Part shown: piece after piece, positions 44,508-53,717 of the stretch
How the letters are laid out: each line of letters opens with the position of its first letter
How positions within the stretch are numbered: the first letter of the stretch is position 1
Source of the DNA: Sporosarcina sp. FSL K6-2383
GTDB taxonomy: Bacteria > Bacillota > Bacilli > Bacillales_A > Planococcaceae
NCBI RefSeq assembly: GCF_038618305.1
Contig: NZ_CP152017.1
Coordinates: forward strand, 1,961,501-2,025,500
DNA: 64,000 bases
Direction: 5' to 3'
Notes under the pieces: model-generated
Databases searched by the model: none
Told to the model about the DNA's origin: nothing
The model's input: only the letters and a program-made list of their open reading frames with translations
Position numbers and translations under genes: made by a program

Positions 44508-45539
44508 ATGAGTAATCAGATTACTGTTTCGGAATCGACGAGTAAACCGATTGTGAGAAAGAGCTTAAGAAAAAAAATTGTAGCTCGTACTCGCAGTTTA
44601 TTTACTCGAGCCAAGAAAAGTGAGCCGATAGAGAAAAAGAGCTTACGAAAAAGATTAGCAAAGCATAAAATGCTCTACTTAATGATTGCTCCTGGTTTGT
44701 TATATTTATTTATCTATAAATATATTCCTATGTTTGGAATGATTATATCTTTCCAGGATTACAAACCTTACTTGGGGATAGCCGGAAGTGAATGGGTAGG
44801 GCTAAAGCATTTCGAACGATTGTTTACTTCTTCGGATTTTTGGATGATTTTAAAGAATACGCTCGTACTATTCGGTTTGCAAATTCTTATCTATTTCCCA
44901 ATACCGATTATTATCGCTTTAATGTTGAATGAGTTAATGAACGAAAGATATAAAAAGCTTGTTCAAACGTTTATTTACTTACCGCATTTCATGTCATGGG
45001 TTGTTGTTGTTTCCATCAGTTATGTTTTGTTTACGATGGATGGTGGAATTATAAACGGCTTGCTGAAATCAATGGGATCAGAACAAATTAACTTCTTATT
45101 GGATTCCAAGTGGTTCCGTCCTATGTACATCGGACAAGTGATTTGGCGTGAAGCTGGTTGGGGAACAATTATTTTCCTTGCAGCAGTTGCTTCAGTGGAT
45201 CCGCAATTATATGAAGCTGCGAAGATGGATGGTGCTAATCGATTCAGGCAGATGTGGCATATTACGCTCCCGGCCATTAGAAGTGTCATTGTCATCCTTC
45301 TTATTCTTAAAATAGGTGATGTATTAGAACTGGGATTTGAACATGTTTTCTTATTATTGAATTCGACAAATCGTCATGTAGCTGAAATTTTTGATACATA
45401 CGTCTATGTAGCAGGGTTACGACAAGGTCAATTTAGTTATGCAACCGCGGTTGGGTTGTTTAAAGGATTTGTAGGACTTGTACTTGTTATTTTTGCTAAC
45501 TGGTTGGCGAAAAAGAATGGAGAAGAAGGCATTTATTAA
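44508..45539 (+). CDS. Sugar ABC transporter permease (LplB-like)
   Basis: 343 residues. A basic cytosolic N terminus of about 60 residues with the repeated KKSLRKR-type motif precedes six membrane helices. The EAA loop is YEAAKMDGANRFRQMWHITL. ATG 44508 follows GAAAGGGTG; a longer frame from 44430 lacks an RBS. Partner of the LplC-like permease; no ATPase gene is present. Confidence 0.92.
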   Translation: MSNQITVSESTSKPIVRKSLRKKIVARTRSLFTRAKKSEPIEKKSLRKRLAKHKMLYLMIAPGLLYLFIYKYIPMFGMIISFQDYKPYLGIAGSEWVGLKHFERLFTSSDFWMILKNTLVLFGLQILIYFPIPIIIALMLNELMNERYKKLVQTFIYLPHFMSWVVVVSISYVLFTMDGGIINGLLKSMGSEQINFLLDSKWFRPMYIGQVIWREAGWGTIIFLAAVASVDPQLYEAAKMDGANRFRQMWHITLPAIRSVIVILLILKIGDVLELGFEHVFLLLNSTNRHVAEIFDTYVYVAGLRQGQFSYATAVGLFKGFVGLVLVIFANWLAKKNGEEGIY

Positions 45540-45559
45540 TGGTTTAAGGAGGTGTACCC

Positions 45560-46435
45560 ATGATTCAAGACAAATCAGTTGGTAGTCGGTTATTTAATTT
45601 TACGAATACGGCAATACTAACAATCATTGCTTTAGTAACGGTACTACCTTTCATTCACGTTTTAGGTAGTTCATTTGCAACAGGTGCAGAAATAGCAAGT
45701 AGAAGCTTTTTGATATTTCCGACCAAGTTCACATTAAGCGCCTATAAATATATATTTTCTACAGATACAATTCTAAAATCTATTGGAGTTTCTATTTTTG
45801 TAACTGTCGTAGGGACGACTTGGAGTATGCTTCTGTCTACTATGACTGCATATGGGCTATCGCGTAAAGATTTACCTGGTCGAAGATATATTATGTTTTT
45901 CATTATCTTCACGATGCTCTTTAACGGAGGAATCATTCCAACGTTCATCATCGTACAAAAAACGGGCTTATTGGATTCGTTAGCAGCTCTAATTATCCCA
46001 GTTTCTATTAACGTATTTAATATGATTATATTAAAAACGTTTTTCCAAAACCTACCTTCCGGATTGGAAGAGTCAGCAAAAATTGATGGTGCTGGTGATT
46101 TCGCTGTGCTGTTTCGGATTGTGATTCCCTGCTCGTTACCAGCAATTGCAACAATTTCACTTTTCTATGGCGTAACTTACTGGAATACTTATATGCACGC
46201 TATTTTATATTTAAGTGATGCAGCTAAATGGCCAGTGCAAGTTCTTCTACGCCAAATTGTTGTGTTAGCGACTGGGATTTCATTTGACAGTGCGGAGTAC
46301 TCAGATGTTCCACCACCATCCCAATCAGTAAAAATGGCGGTTATCGTTGTCGCTACGATTCCAATTCTGATAGTGTATCCATTTTTACAAAAGCATTTTG
46401 CAAAGGGAGCCTTGCTGGGTTCTGTAAAAGAATAA
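45560..46435 (+). CDS. Sugar ABC transporter permease (LplC/YtcP-like)
   Basis: 291 residues, six membrane helices. EAA loop LEESAKIDGAGDFAVLFRIV. The C terminus ends FAKGALLGSVKE as in LplC. RBS TAAGGAGGTG precedes ATG 45560. Completes the importer, thought to carry rhamnogalacturonan or pectin oligosaccharides because of the adjacent genes. Confidence 0.92.
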   Translation: MIQDKSVGSRLFNFTNTAILTIIALVTVLPFIHVLGSSFATGAEIASRSFLIFPTKFTLSAYKYIFSTDTILKSIGVSIFVTVVGTTWSMLLSTMTAYGLSRKDLPGRRYIMFFIIFTMLFNGGIIPTFIIVQKTGLLDSLAALIIPVSINVFNMIILKTFFQNLPSGLEESAKIDGAGDFAVLFRIVIPCSLPAIATISLFYGVTYWNTYMHAILYLSDAAKWPVQVLLRQIVVLATGISFDSAEYSDVPPPSQSVKMAVIVVATIPILIVYPFLQKHFAKGALLGSVKE

Positions 46436-46469
46436 ATGGACTCAGCTGGTTGTGAGAGGGGGATACTAG

Positions 46470-47486
46470 ATGTGGTCTGCCGATCAATATTTGAATAGTT
46501 TGTATCAGGAAAGTATGAAATCTCACAATAATGTGAACGAAAAAGCAGCGAAGTTAGATTTGAAAAATAAATTCCAACAATTATTAGGAAATTTTGAAGA
46601 AAAGAAAAAAAATTTAGAACCTCTGTTAGTGGAACAAGCAGATATGGGCTCTTATCTTCGATTACGGGTCGAACTTTCAACGATCGATTCGTTGAGAATG
46701 CCTGTGTATCTATTAATCCCTAAAAATAGGGAAGAGACTAAATTGCCGGCAGTACTCGCACTTCATGGACATGGGTATGGGAGTAAAGAGGCTGTTGGCT
46801 TAAATCCAGATGGTTCGAAAAGAAAAAATCAAGGCTATCATAAGCAGTTTGCAATTGAGCTTGTCAAAAAAGGTGTTGTTGTCATTGTCCCTGAGTTAAT
46901 TGGCTTCGGAGATCGTAAATTACAGTCTGATCAGGGGAATGGCTCTCCTACAGACAACTCATGCTATATGATTGCAAGCCAATTACTCTTACTTGGAAAG
47001 ACACTGGCAGGTCTCAGGGTACAAGAGTGCAGACGTGTCATCGATTATTTACAAACGCTTGAGGAAGTGGATGAAGGGAAAATTGGTTGTATCGGGATAT
47101 CTGGTGGGGGGCTTGTTGCTTCATTTACCTCTATTCTGGATGAACGAATAAAAGCTACAGTTATAAGTGGTTATACCAGCACATTTAAAGGCAGTATTAT
47201 GGATAGAAGACACTGTTTGGATAATTATATACCGGGGCTATTAATGTATACTGAAATGCCTGATTTAATTGGATTAATCGCACCAAGGCCTTTATTTATT
47301 GAAGCAGGTACGACCGATCATCTTTTTCCAATGAAAGAGTCGTTAGTTGCGATCGAGAGACTAGCGAATATTTATAAAGCGTTAGATACAGAAGCATCGT
47401 TTTCCTCGCATATATTCGAGGGCGGACACGAAATAAGCGGAGAAAAATCATTTGAATGGCTAATCCGTCAACTATCAATTGCATAA
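46470..47486 (+). CDS. Alpha/beta-hydrolase, acetyl-xylan-esterase-like
   Basis: 338 residues, no signal peptide. Oxyanion segment LALHGHGYGS (~92), nucleophile in GISGGG (~212), Asp in GTTDHLFP (~285) and His in GGHEIS near the end make a full catalytic triad. A helical N-terminal extension fits the AXE1/PF12715-type carbohydrate esterases. Likely removes acetyl or methyl esters from imported pectic oligosaccharides. RBS GAGAGGGGG. Last gene of the Lpl-type operon. Confidence 0.82.
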   Translation: MWSADQYLNSLYQESMKSHNNVNEKAAKLDLKNKFQQLLGNFEEKKKNLEPLLVEQADMGSYLRLRVELSTIDSLRMPVYLLIPKNREETKLPAVLALHGHGYGSKEAVGLNPDGSKRKNQGYHKQFAIELVKKGVVVIVPELIGFGDRKLQSDQGNGSPTDNSCYMIASQLLLLGKTLAGLRVQECRRVIDYLQTLEEVDEGKIGCIGISGGGLVASFTSILDERIKATVISGYTSTFKGSIMDRRHCLDNYIPGLLMYTEMPDLIGLIAPRPLFIEAGTTDHLFPMKESLVAIERLANIYKALDTEASFSSHIFEGGHEISGEKSFEWLIRQLSIA

Positions 47487-47541
47487 TAATTGACATATCT
47501 GTTGATTAACTATTTGCTTGCATAAATTGCTGCTCAGCAAA

Positions 47542-48120
47542 GGCTTGAACCCCATTTTTGCTGGACTATTTCTGATTTACTTTCGGCGAAATATTCAAGA
47601 CATAATTACCACAGAAAAAGCATGGCTAGAAACGACTTCCTCATTTCTAGCCATGCTTTTTTGGTCATCTTGTTATGAATAATCGCCTGTCGCATCCCAG
47701 AAATGTTTTAGTGAAAAATGCCGTTGCTTGAAAAGGAAAGAATAGAATGGATAACCTTCCATAAGAATGTAAGTTCCCGAAGATACAATTTCGGGAACTT
47801 TTGCACGTTATACAAGGTGTGTCTACTTTACTTTTAGCAAGCTCTATACTTCCTGAAATAATAAAGGATAAGACCATGGTGAAACATTCAGCCGCCAAAA
47901 TTGTATCTTTGGCGGCTCTCTCCAGTTAAGAAGTCTTCTATTCACTCATCCCCAAAAGTATTTGTACTTCATGTATCTACGTTTTTGGAAAGCGGTGGAT
48001 GAACGACGACCATACAATTACCGAAAGAAATGAATAGGGATGCGACAAAGTCGCATCCCTATTCATAAAAACATCACGGATATTGTATAGAGGTCGTTCA
48101 ATCCAAAGCGAACCAAAAGC
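47542..48120. repeat. Large structured non-coding element, copy 1
   Basis: About 580 bp without an ORF, between convergent genes. Hairpins: 47620-47656 (13 bp, A/T outer pairs); 47771-47800 (11 bp, loop GATACAAT); 47890-47917 (10 bp, loop ATTGTATC); 48032-48064 (15 bp). The loops of the second and third are exact complements. An inverted copy lies at 59884-60462, roughly 80% identical by eye, with paired stem changes. It may encode a large structured RNA or be a MITE-like element; the direction of transcription is unresolved. Confidence 0.8.
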
Positions 48121-48156
48121 AAGTGAACCTAAAGCACCTGGTGTGTACTTGAAAAC

Positions 48157-50451
48157 CTATCCTTGCTTATCTTCACGATACTTTCCAGGAGTTATTCCCT
48201 CAACCTTTTTAAAGGATCGAATAAAATTTTGTGAGTTTTTATAATTTAGTCTTTCAGCGATTTCTTTCACTGTGCTATTCGTTTCTTCTAACCATTTCTT
48301 CGCAACATTAATTCGATATAACGCCAAATAATCACTAAATGATGTATTTGTTTCTTTTCTGAAGATGCTGCTTAAATAATTTGCATTGTAATGTAGCTTA
48401 TCGGCAATATAATTCAACGTTAAATCCGAATCGAACTCTTGTTGAACGATGTGAATAATCTCATCTGAAATATTTTTGTATTGAGACTGTGTTCGCTCTT
48501 CAGACTCATCCATCATCGGATAAATGATTAGATTTTTAAACCAATTGACTACTTCAGGAAGCGTTCTAAATTCGTATAGTTGATTGAATAAAGATTTATG
48601 ACCATCATATTTTAAGACGTTTACACCAAGTGTTTCAGTCAATTTTATTAAATTCGTGAGTAAGCGTACAATGGCAATTTCATGTTGTGTATTACTTAAT
48701 TCTTCATTGAATAGAGATTCTAAAAGCTTATCCAAATTTTGATCGACTTCAAGTTTATCTCCCATTTTAATGGCGTTAAATAGTTCATTTTCAATATGCT
48801 TTGGATAAAATGTAAAGAAGCTAGAGTCACTTTGTAGGTTTTCATAAAAAATGATGGAGCCCGGCCCAAATTTAAGCACATGCCTAAGTGCCTCACGACT
48901 TTCTTTAAATGCTTCATGTGCATCCGTCAGGGCCTCGTATGTCTGACTAATACCTACACTGATTGATATACCTAAATCATTTAGTACTTCTAATTTAATA
49001 TCTTTAATCATCGTAGTAAGCGATTCTGCATAGTGTCTGTCTTCTATTTCATCATCCAAAAATAGTGTTACTTGTGTTTTGTTTATGACAATAGGGGTCA
49101 TTCTTTTATTTGACGGAATTAATTTTTCAATCATCGTATTCACCGTGAATAATAAGATTTCTTCATTGTCGATATTGTATTCTGTATCTTCTACCGAATC
49201 AATTTGAAGTGTAAGCACCGAAAACCTTTTCCAGCTTTGTGTATACCCAAATGATTGCAGCTTATTTGGCAATTCTTCATTGCTAATATTTCCTTGTAGA
49301 AGGCGAGCCATAAAGAATTGTTTTAACTGTACAATTTGCCCGTGGAGCCTAGATTCTAACTCATCATTTTGTTCGAGTACATGTTGAATTTGACTTTCTA
49401 TCATACTAAACTCATCAATCTTCTTACCGCTTTGAGAGATACTTGAAAGTGAATTCGAAAGCGTAGAGGTTATGCGATTAATCGGTGCGTAAAGTCTATG
49501 TGATGCGATTAAGGAAAGTAGAATGGCACCAAGTAAAATGACAGTACTAATGAGTAGCGTAAACCAGCCGATTGAATTTGACTGTTTATTTAATTCGCTA
49601 ATCTTAATCATAGAAATATAGGTCCAGTTATTATAGGCAGATTTTCTATAGGTAACCTTGTAATCGCTTCCATTTAGTGCGATATCATACTGTCCTTTAT
49701 TGTTTTGAAGCTCATTTAGTTCTGAGATAAAGGATTGGCTTGAAAAATTGGTGCCAATTTCTTTAGAATCACTATGTGCAATGACGGTATAATTTTCATC
49801 TAAAACCATTAAGGATTCTGATTCTAAATGACTCGTTAGCATATCTGTGAAATCACAAACAGGTACATAGGCAATGGCAATTCCAGTTTTTTTATTTGAA
49901 TTAAGGGGCAACTTTTTTACGAGACTAATATAATGATTACATGAATTACCTTCACTTGAGTCATACAAAACCTGATCTTCTTTTTCGATTATCCAAGAGG
50001 ATTTATAAGGTAAATCAGAATACTTTTCAATAATATCGTTGGCCTGTCCTTCTCCCAATCTTCTAAGGCCGTTGTTATTGATACGCCACCCTTGCTCAAG
50101 ACTGACCAATAAAAAGTTAGAAACTCCACTATCGGATCGTTGTAGCTGATTGATTTCTTTTTTTGTTTGATGATAGAGCTGAAATTGATAAGTTGTTAAT
50201 GGTTCTTTCAATGTTTTATTTAGTTGGTGTGATGTTACAAATGTCGTAACAGAGAGATCGACTGTTTGCAAAACTTGTTCAAAGTTAGTTTGAATCTGAT
50301 AGATGCTTTGTTGTTTTTCTTCGGCAACATTGGATTGAATAATTTCCGCTGATTTTAAGTAAGAAAATAAACCGACTATAATAACGGGGAGTGTTGCTAA
50401 GATTGTGACAATAGTCAATAGCTTCGTATAAATTTTCTTTCGATTTTTCAT
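48157..50451 (-). CDS. AraC family regulator with membrane-bound sensor domain (YesS-like)
   Basis: 764 residues. A membrane segment at ~8-30, an extracellular Cache-like sensor domain (~35-290), a second membrane segment (~295-318), a cytosolic GGDEF-like remnant region and a C-terminal AraC double helix-turn-helix (LTLNYIADKLHYNANYLSSIF and VKEIAERLNYKNSQNFIRSF). Length and layout match Bacillus YesS, the activator of rhamnogalacturonan genes. ATG 50451 follows AAAGGAGACC; a start at 50478 lies before that RBS. It diverges from the YteS-like gene across 272 bp holding both promoters. Confidence 0.9.
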   Translation of the reverse strand: MKNRKKIYTKLLTIVTILATLPVIIVGLFSYLKSAEIIQSNVAEEKQQSIYQIQTNFEQVLQTVDLSVTTFVTSHQLNKTLKEPLTTYQFQLYHQTKKEINQLQRSDSGVSNFLLVSLEQGWRINNNGLRRLGEGQANDIIEKYSDLPYKSSWIIEKEDQVLYDSSEGNSCNHYISLVKKLPLNSNKKTGIAIAYVPVCDFTDMLTSHLESESLMVLDENYTVIAHSDSKEIGTNFSSQSFISELNELQNNKGQYDIALNGSDYKVTYRKSAYNNWTYISMIKISELNKQSNSIGWFTLLISTVILLGAILLSLIASHRLYAPINRITSTLSNSLSSISQSGKKIDEFSMIESQIQHVLEQNDELESRLHGQIVQLKQFFMARLLQGNISNEELPNKLQSFGYTQSWKRFSVLTLQIDSVEDTEYNIDNEEILLFTVNTMIEKLIPSNKRMTPIVINKTQVTLFLDDEIEDRHYAESLTTMIKDIKLEVLNDLGISISVGISQTYEALTDAHEAFKESREALRHVLKFGPGSIIFYENLQSDSSFFTFYPKHIENELFNAIKMGDKLEVDQNLDKLLESLFNEELSNTQHEIAIVRLLTNLIKLTETLGVNVLKYDGHKSLFNQLYEFRTLPEVVNWFKNLIIYPMMDESEERTQSQYKNISDEIIHIVQQEFDSDLTLNYIADKLHYNANYLSSIFRKETNTSFSDYLALYRINVAKKWLEETNSTVKEIAERLNYKNSQNFIRSFKKVEGITPGKYREDKQG

Positions 50452-50723
50452 CAAATGGTCTCCTTTGTTCAGAAACATTTAAATATGAATCATATTTAAT
50501 TATTTTTAGAAGAATTAGTTTGTCAAGTAAACTTAATTATAACATATGGATTACTGAAATACAGTGTGCATTTTTAGTCTTCTTTTATAACAATGTACTG
50601 ATATTGTTTTAAATAGAAAAGTGATTCACTTTTTCTAGTTAACCAGTTTAGATGATTATAGATGTGATAGGTAAGTTGCGCTAAAATGAGAGCCAACAAT
50701 GAAAATGAGGGGCAATGTTGAGT

Positions 50724-51272
50724 ATGATGAAAAAAAATAACTTGAGGCCAGTAGTTGTATTTATAGCGCTTGCTTGTTTAATTATTTTAGTAAGCTGTCA
50801 ACAGCAGACGGATAATGAAGAGTTTCAAATTCTCGTTTTCTCGAATATATCAAGGGAAACCTTGACAGATATGCAGGCGGATATGAAGCTTGAGTTGGAA
50901 AACGTTGAGATTGTATTGTACCCATCTGTAGCTGAAAGGCTCATGATAGAAATTGTTCGCCACGCGGGAGATATTTTAATTATGGATCGAGAACTATTGG
51001 CAACAGCATATGATTCCAAAGAGCTTCACGCATTAGATGACTTTAGAGATGACAGCAACACAGTTGCATTAACTGATTTTGAAATAGTGGCATTGGAAGC
51101 AGCTGATGAAGAGGTGAATATAGAACAAATTTATCCTAACGCAATCCACATCAATTATATGGAGAAATATGAAGTTGGTTCTGATCCGATTGAACTTGTT
51201 GCGATTATTCCTAAATACACAAAGAATAAAGAAATGGCCTTTTCAGTTTTGAAGGGACTTGTTCAAGAATAG
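50724..51272 (+). CDS. Small lipoprotein, YteS-like
   Basis: 182 residues. The signal peptide ends at the lipobox LVSC (Cys25), so it is anchored outside the membrane. The mature part begins FQILVFSNISRETLTDM, a beta-alpha start like that of a truncated solute-binding protein. Position before YteU- and YteT-like genes matches the Bacillus yte cluster. ATG 50724 is 11 nt after TGAGGGG; an ATG at 50715 is too close. Function unknown. Confidence 0.8.
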   Translation: MMKKNNLRPVVVFIALACLIILVSCQQQTDNEEFQILVFSNISRETLTDMQADMKLELENVEIVLYPSVAERLMIEIVRHAGDILIMDRELLATAYDSKELHALDDFRDDSNTVALTDFEIVALEAADEEVNIEQIYPNAIHINYMEKYEVGSDPIELVAIIPKYTKNKEMAFSVLKGLVQE

Positions 51273-51292
51273 AAGTAGAAGGGGTGATTGAA

Positions 51293-51949
51293 ATGGAGTT
51301 AGAAGGCATAGCTGGACGCTTTTTAAGAGTTAGTGAAATGATTACCAGAATGGCTTATGTAAATTTATTGTGGATTTTATTCACGCTGCTCGGACTGGGG
51401 ATCTTTGGATTTATGCCTGCTACTGTTGCATTGTTTACGGTGACTCGTAAGTGGGTGATGGGGGATAAGGATATTCCTGTGTTTAAAACATTTTGGAAGA
51501 CTTATCGCCAAGAGTTTTTCAAGTCAACATTATTTGGTGTAATGCTTTTTGTAATCGGTTACATTATTTATATTGATTTGGCATTTTCACCAACAGGTGG
51601 TTTATTTACATTATTGAGAATTGCTTTATTTCTATGCGGGGTTTTGTATGTTGTCTTGTTACTCTATATTTTCCCGATTTATGTACATTACGATTGGAGT
51701 AAAAGACTATACATTAAGTATGCACTGTTAATTGGGATATCGTATCCGCATTATACTTTTATCTTAATGGCCGGGATTGTAGCTCTGTATTACCTTTGCA
51801 TCTCAATACCAGGAATTATTCCATTTTTCAGTGTTAGCCTTTTATCGTATATGATGATGTGGCTTGTGTATAAGGTAATTCGGAAGATGGAGTTAACGCA
51901 ATCAATAGGAAAGGAAGAAGGAATAGAGACACAATCTGTAGAAGCATAA
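51293..51949 (+). CDS. DUF624 membrane protein (YesL/YteU-like)
   Basis: 218 residues and about five to six membrane helices, with NLLWILFTLLGLGIFGFMPA near the N terminus and TRKWVMGDKDIPVFKTFWKTY following, both typical of DUF624. Members sit in nearly every oligosaccharide importer cluster of Bacillales; the role is unknown but probably supports transport. RBS AGAAGGGGTG. Its stop overlaps an ATG as TAATG. Confidence 0.85.
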   Translation: MELEGIAGRFLRVSEMITRMAYVNLLWILFTLLGLGIFGFMPATVALFTVTRKWVMGDKDIPVFKTFWKTYRQEFFKSTLFGVMLFVIGYIIYIDLAFSPTGGLFTLLRIALFLCGVLYVVLLLYIFPIYVHYDWSKRLYIKYALLIGISYPHYTFILMAGIVALYYLCISIPGIIPFFSVSLLSYMMMWLVYKVIRKMELTQSIGKEEGIETQSVEA

Positions 51950-51978
51950 TGACAAAAAAAGATATGGGAGCTGGGGAA

Positions 51979-53262
51979 ATGAGTAAAAAGTATGTATTAG
52001 TAGGTACAGGTGGAAGAGCGGAATTTTTTTACGGGGCAATGGTAAGGGATTTTAAGGATACTTGTCAGTTAGTCGCTTTTTGTGATGTCAATCAAACAAG
52101 AATGGATTACTCAAACCGTTTATTGGAAGAAAAGTATGATCATCCTCAAATTGCAACTTATTTAGCTAGTGAATTTGAAACGATGATCGCGAAAGAAAAA
52201 CCAGATATCGTCATTGTGACAACGGTGGATCGCACGCATCATACATATATTATTAGGGCATTGGAGCTAGGTTGTGATGTCATTACTGAAAAACCAATGA
52301 CGATAGATGCTGAGAAGACACAGGAAATTATTGATGCGATTAAGCGAACAGGTCAAGAAGTACGTGTCACGTTTAACTATCGCTACGCGCCGCATAATAC
52401 AAAAATTAGAGAGCTTATTCGAGACGGTGTTATTGGGGATGTCTATTCTGTTAATTTTGAATGGGCATTGGATACGCAGCACGGCGCGGATTACTTCCGT
52501 AGATGGCATCGTAATAAAGCGAATAGTGGCGGCTTGCTCGTTCATAAATCCACACATCATTTTGATTTAGTGAATTTTTGGTTAAATACAACACCTGAAA
52601 CGGTTTACGCTACGGGTGGTTTACATTTTTACGGCAAAGAAAATGCTGAAAAACGAGGAGAAACAAAGTTTTACCAGCGTGCACATGGCAGTGAAAATGC
52701 CAAAAATGATCCTTTCGCCATTCAGTTGGAGGACAATCCTCACTTGAAGTCGCTTTACTTAGATGCGGAAAAAGATGATGGTTATCAACGCGATCAAAGT
52801 GTTTTCGGGGATGGCATTGATATTGAAGACACATTAGGTGTAATGGTGACGTATAAAAACAAAGCGATTTTAACATATTCACTCAATGCTTATTTGCCTT
52901 GGGAAGGGTTTATTGTGTCCTTTAATGGCAGTAAAGGGAGAATTGAAGTAGAAGTTCGTGAACAATCGTATATTAACTCTGGCGGTTCGAAAGAAGATGA
53001 AGGCAAGTTAAAGGAAAAATCAGTAAGGGTGTTACCGATGTTCGGAGAGCCTTATGAAGTAGAAATCATTGAAGGGGAAGGCGGACATGGTGGAGGGGAT
53101 CCGATATTATTGCAAGATCTCTTCGGTACGCCAACAGAAGATGAATTCAATCGTGCTGCCTCTCATATAGATGGGGCAACATCAATTCTAACTGGAATTG
53201 CAGGCAATATTTCATTGAAAACAGGCCAAGCAGTTAAGTTAGACGATTTAATTCAATTTTAA
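51979..53262 (+). CDS. Gfo/Idh/MocA family oxidoreductase (YteT-like)
   Basis: 427 residues, longer than usual because of an insertion in the C-terminal half (~215-270), as in YteT. NAD loop VGTGGRAEFFYG at the N terminus, ITEKPMT (~107) and the HKSTHHFDLVNFW catalytic region. ATG 51979 has GGGAG nine nt upstream and gives the MSKKYVLVG start; an ATG at 51949 overlapping the previous stop is possible. Probably oxidises or reduces a sugar from rhamnogalacturonan. Confidence 0.88.
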   Translation: MSKKYVLVGTGGRAEFFYGAMVRDFKDTCQLVAFCDVNQTRMDYSNRLLEEKYDHPQIATYLASEFETMIAKEKPDIVIVTTVDRTHHTYIIRALELGCDVITEKPMTIDAEKTQEIIDAIKRTGQEVRVTFNYRYAPHNTKIRELIRDGVIGDVYSVNFEWALDTQHGADYFRRWHRNKANSGGLLVHKSTHHFDLVNFWLNTTPETVYATGGLHFYGKENAEKRGETKFYQRAHGSENAKNDPFAIQLEDNPHLKSLYLDAEKDDGYQRDQSVFGDGIDIEDTLGVMVTYKNKAILTYSLNAYLPWEGFIVSFNGSKGRIEVEVREQSYINSGGSKEDEGKLKEKSVRVLPMFGEPYEVEIIEGEGGHGGGDPILLQDLFGTPTEDEFNRAASHIDGATSILTGIAGNISLKTGQAVKLDDLIQF

Positions 53263-53399
53263 CTTTATTCAGCAAATACTTTTGTACTGAAAGCGAAGCG
53301 TCAGCTACAGAAGTCTCCCACTTGTATAATTGGCGAGATGAATGTGAATTAGATTTGTAATTCAGTGGGGTTCAAACACCTGCAGAATGGGGGAACGCA

Positions 53400-53605
53400 G
53401 GCTAAGTTCGCCACGTCCTGTGGCAACGCCTGCATGACCAACGTCTTGTCGGCCCAAGCCTCCGGCGGATGTCACGGATTTTGAAGGGAGTTAAGGATGG
53501 CTGTCTAAGTTCGCGACGTCCTGTCGCAGCGACTGCATGACCTACATCCTGTAGGTCTCAAGCTCAATTCAAAATCCGGACGCAATCACGCCGGGGCGTG
53601 ATGGA
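53400..53605. repeat. Structured dispersed repeat, copy B with an extra half-module
   Basis: 53457-53605 matches the repeat at 14412-14560. The closing stem is CGGATTTTGAA with TTCAAAATCCG (copy A has G-C where B has C-G), enclosing GCGAC-GTCCT-GTCGC and GACCTACA-TCC-TGTAGGTC; the third hairpin is ATCACGCC with GGCGTGAT. Upstream, 53402-53460 repeats the first part with the hairpin GCCAC-GTCCT-GTGGC. No ORF in this 455-bp gap. Confidence 0.75.
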
Positions 53606-53622
53606 TCTAATGTTCAAAGCCC

Positions 53623-53661
53623 TAGCCCCCACTACAAGGAAAACAGTGTAGATGGGGGCTA
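53623..53661. terminator. Hairpin before the SGNH esterase gene
   Basis: TAGCCCCCACTAC pairs with GTAGATGGGGGCTA with one bulge. A TATAAT (53686-53691) lies downstream, so this may end the YteT unit before a new promoter. Confidence 0.5.
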
Positions 53662-53717
53662 AAGTAGTATATAAAAGAGGTATGCTATAATTTTTTTAAA
53701 CAGGAAGGTGATTCATA

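Noticed and set aside
46189..46680. 163-codon minus-strand frame over the LplC-like/esterase junction
   Set aside because: Overlaps two solid genes on the other strand and has no RBS.
47665..47898. 77-codon minus-strand frame in the large repeat
   Set aside because: Not conserved in copy 2, which has a differently placed frame at 60045-60290; the shared feature is RNA-like structure, not protein.
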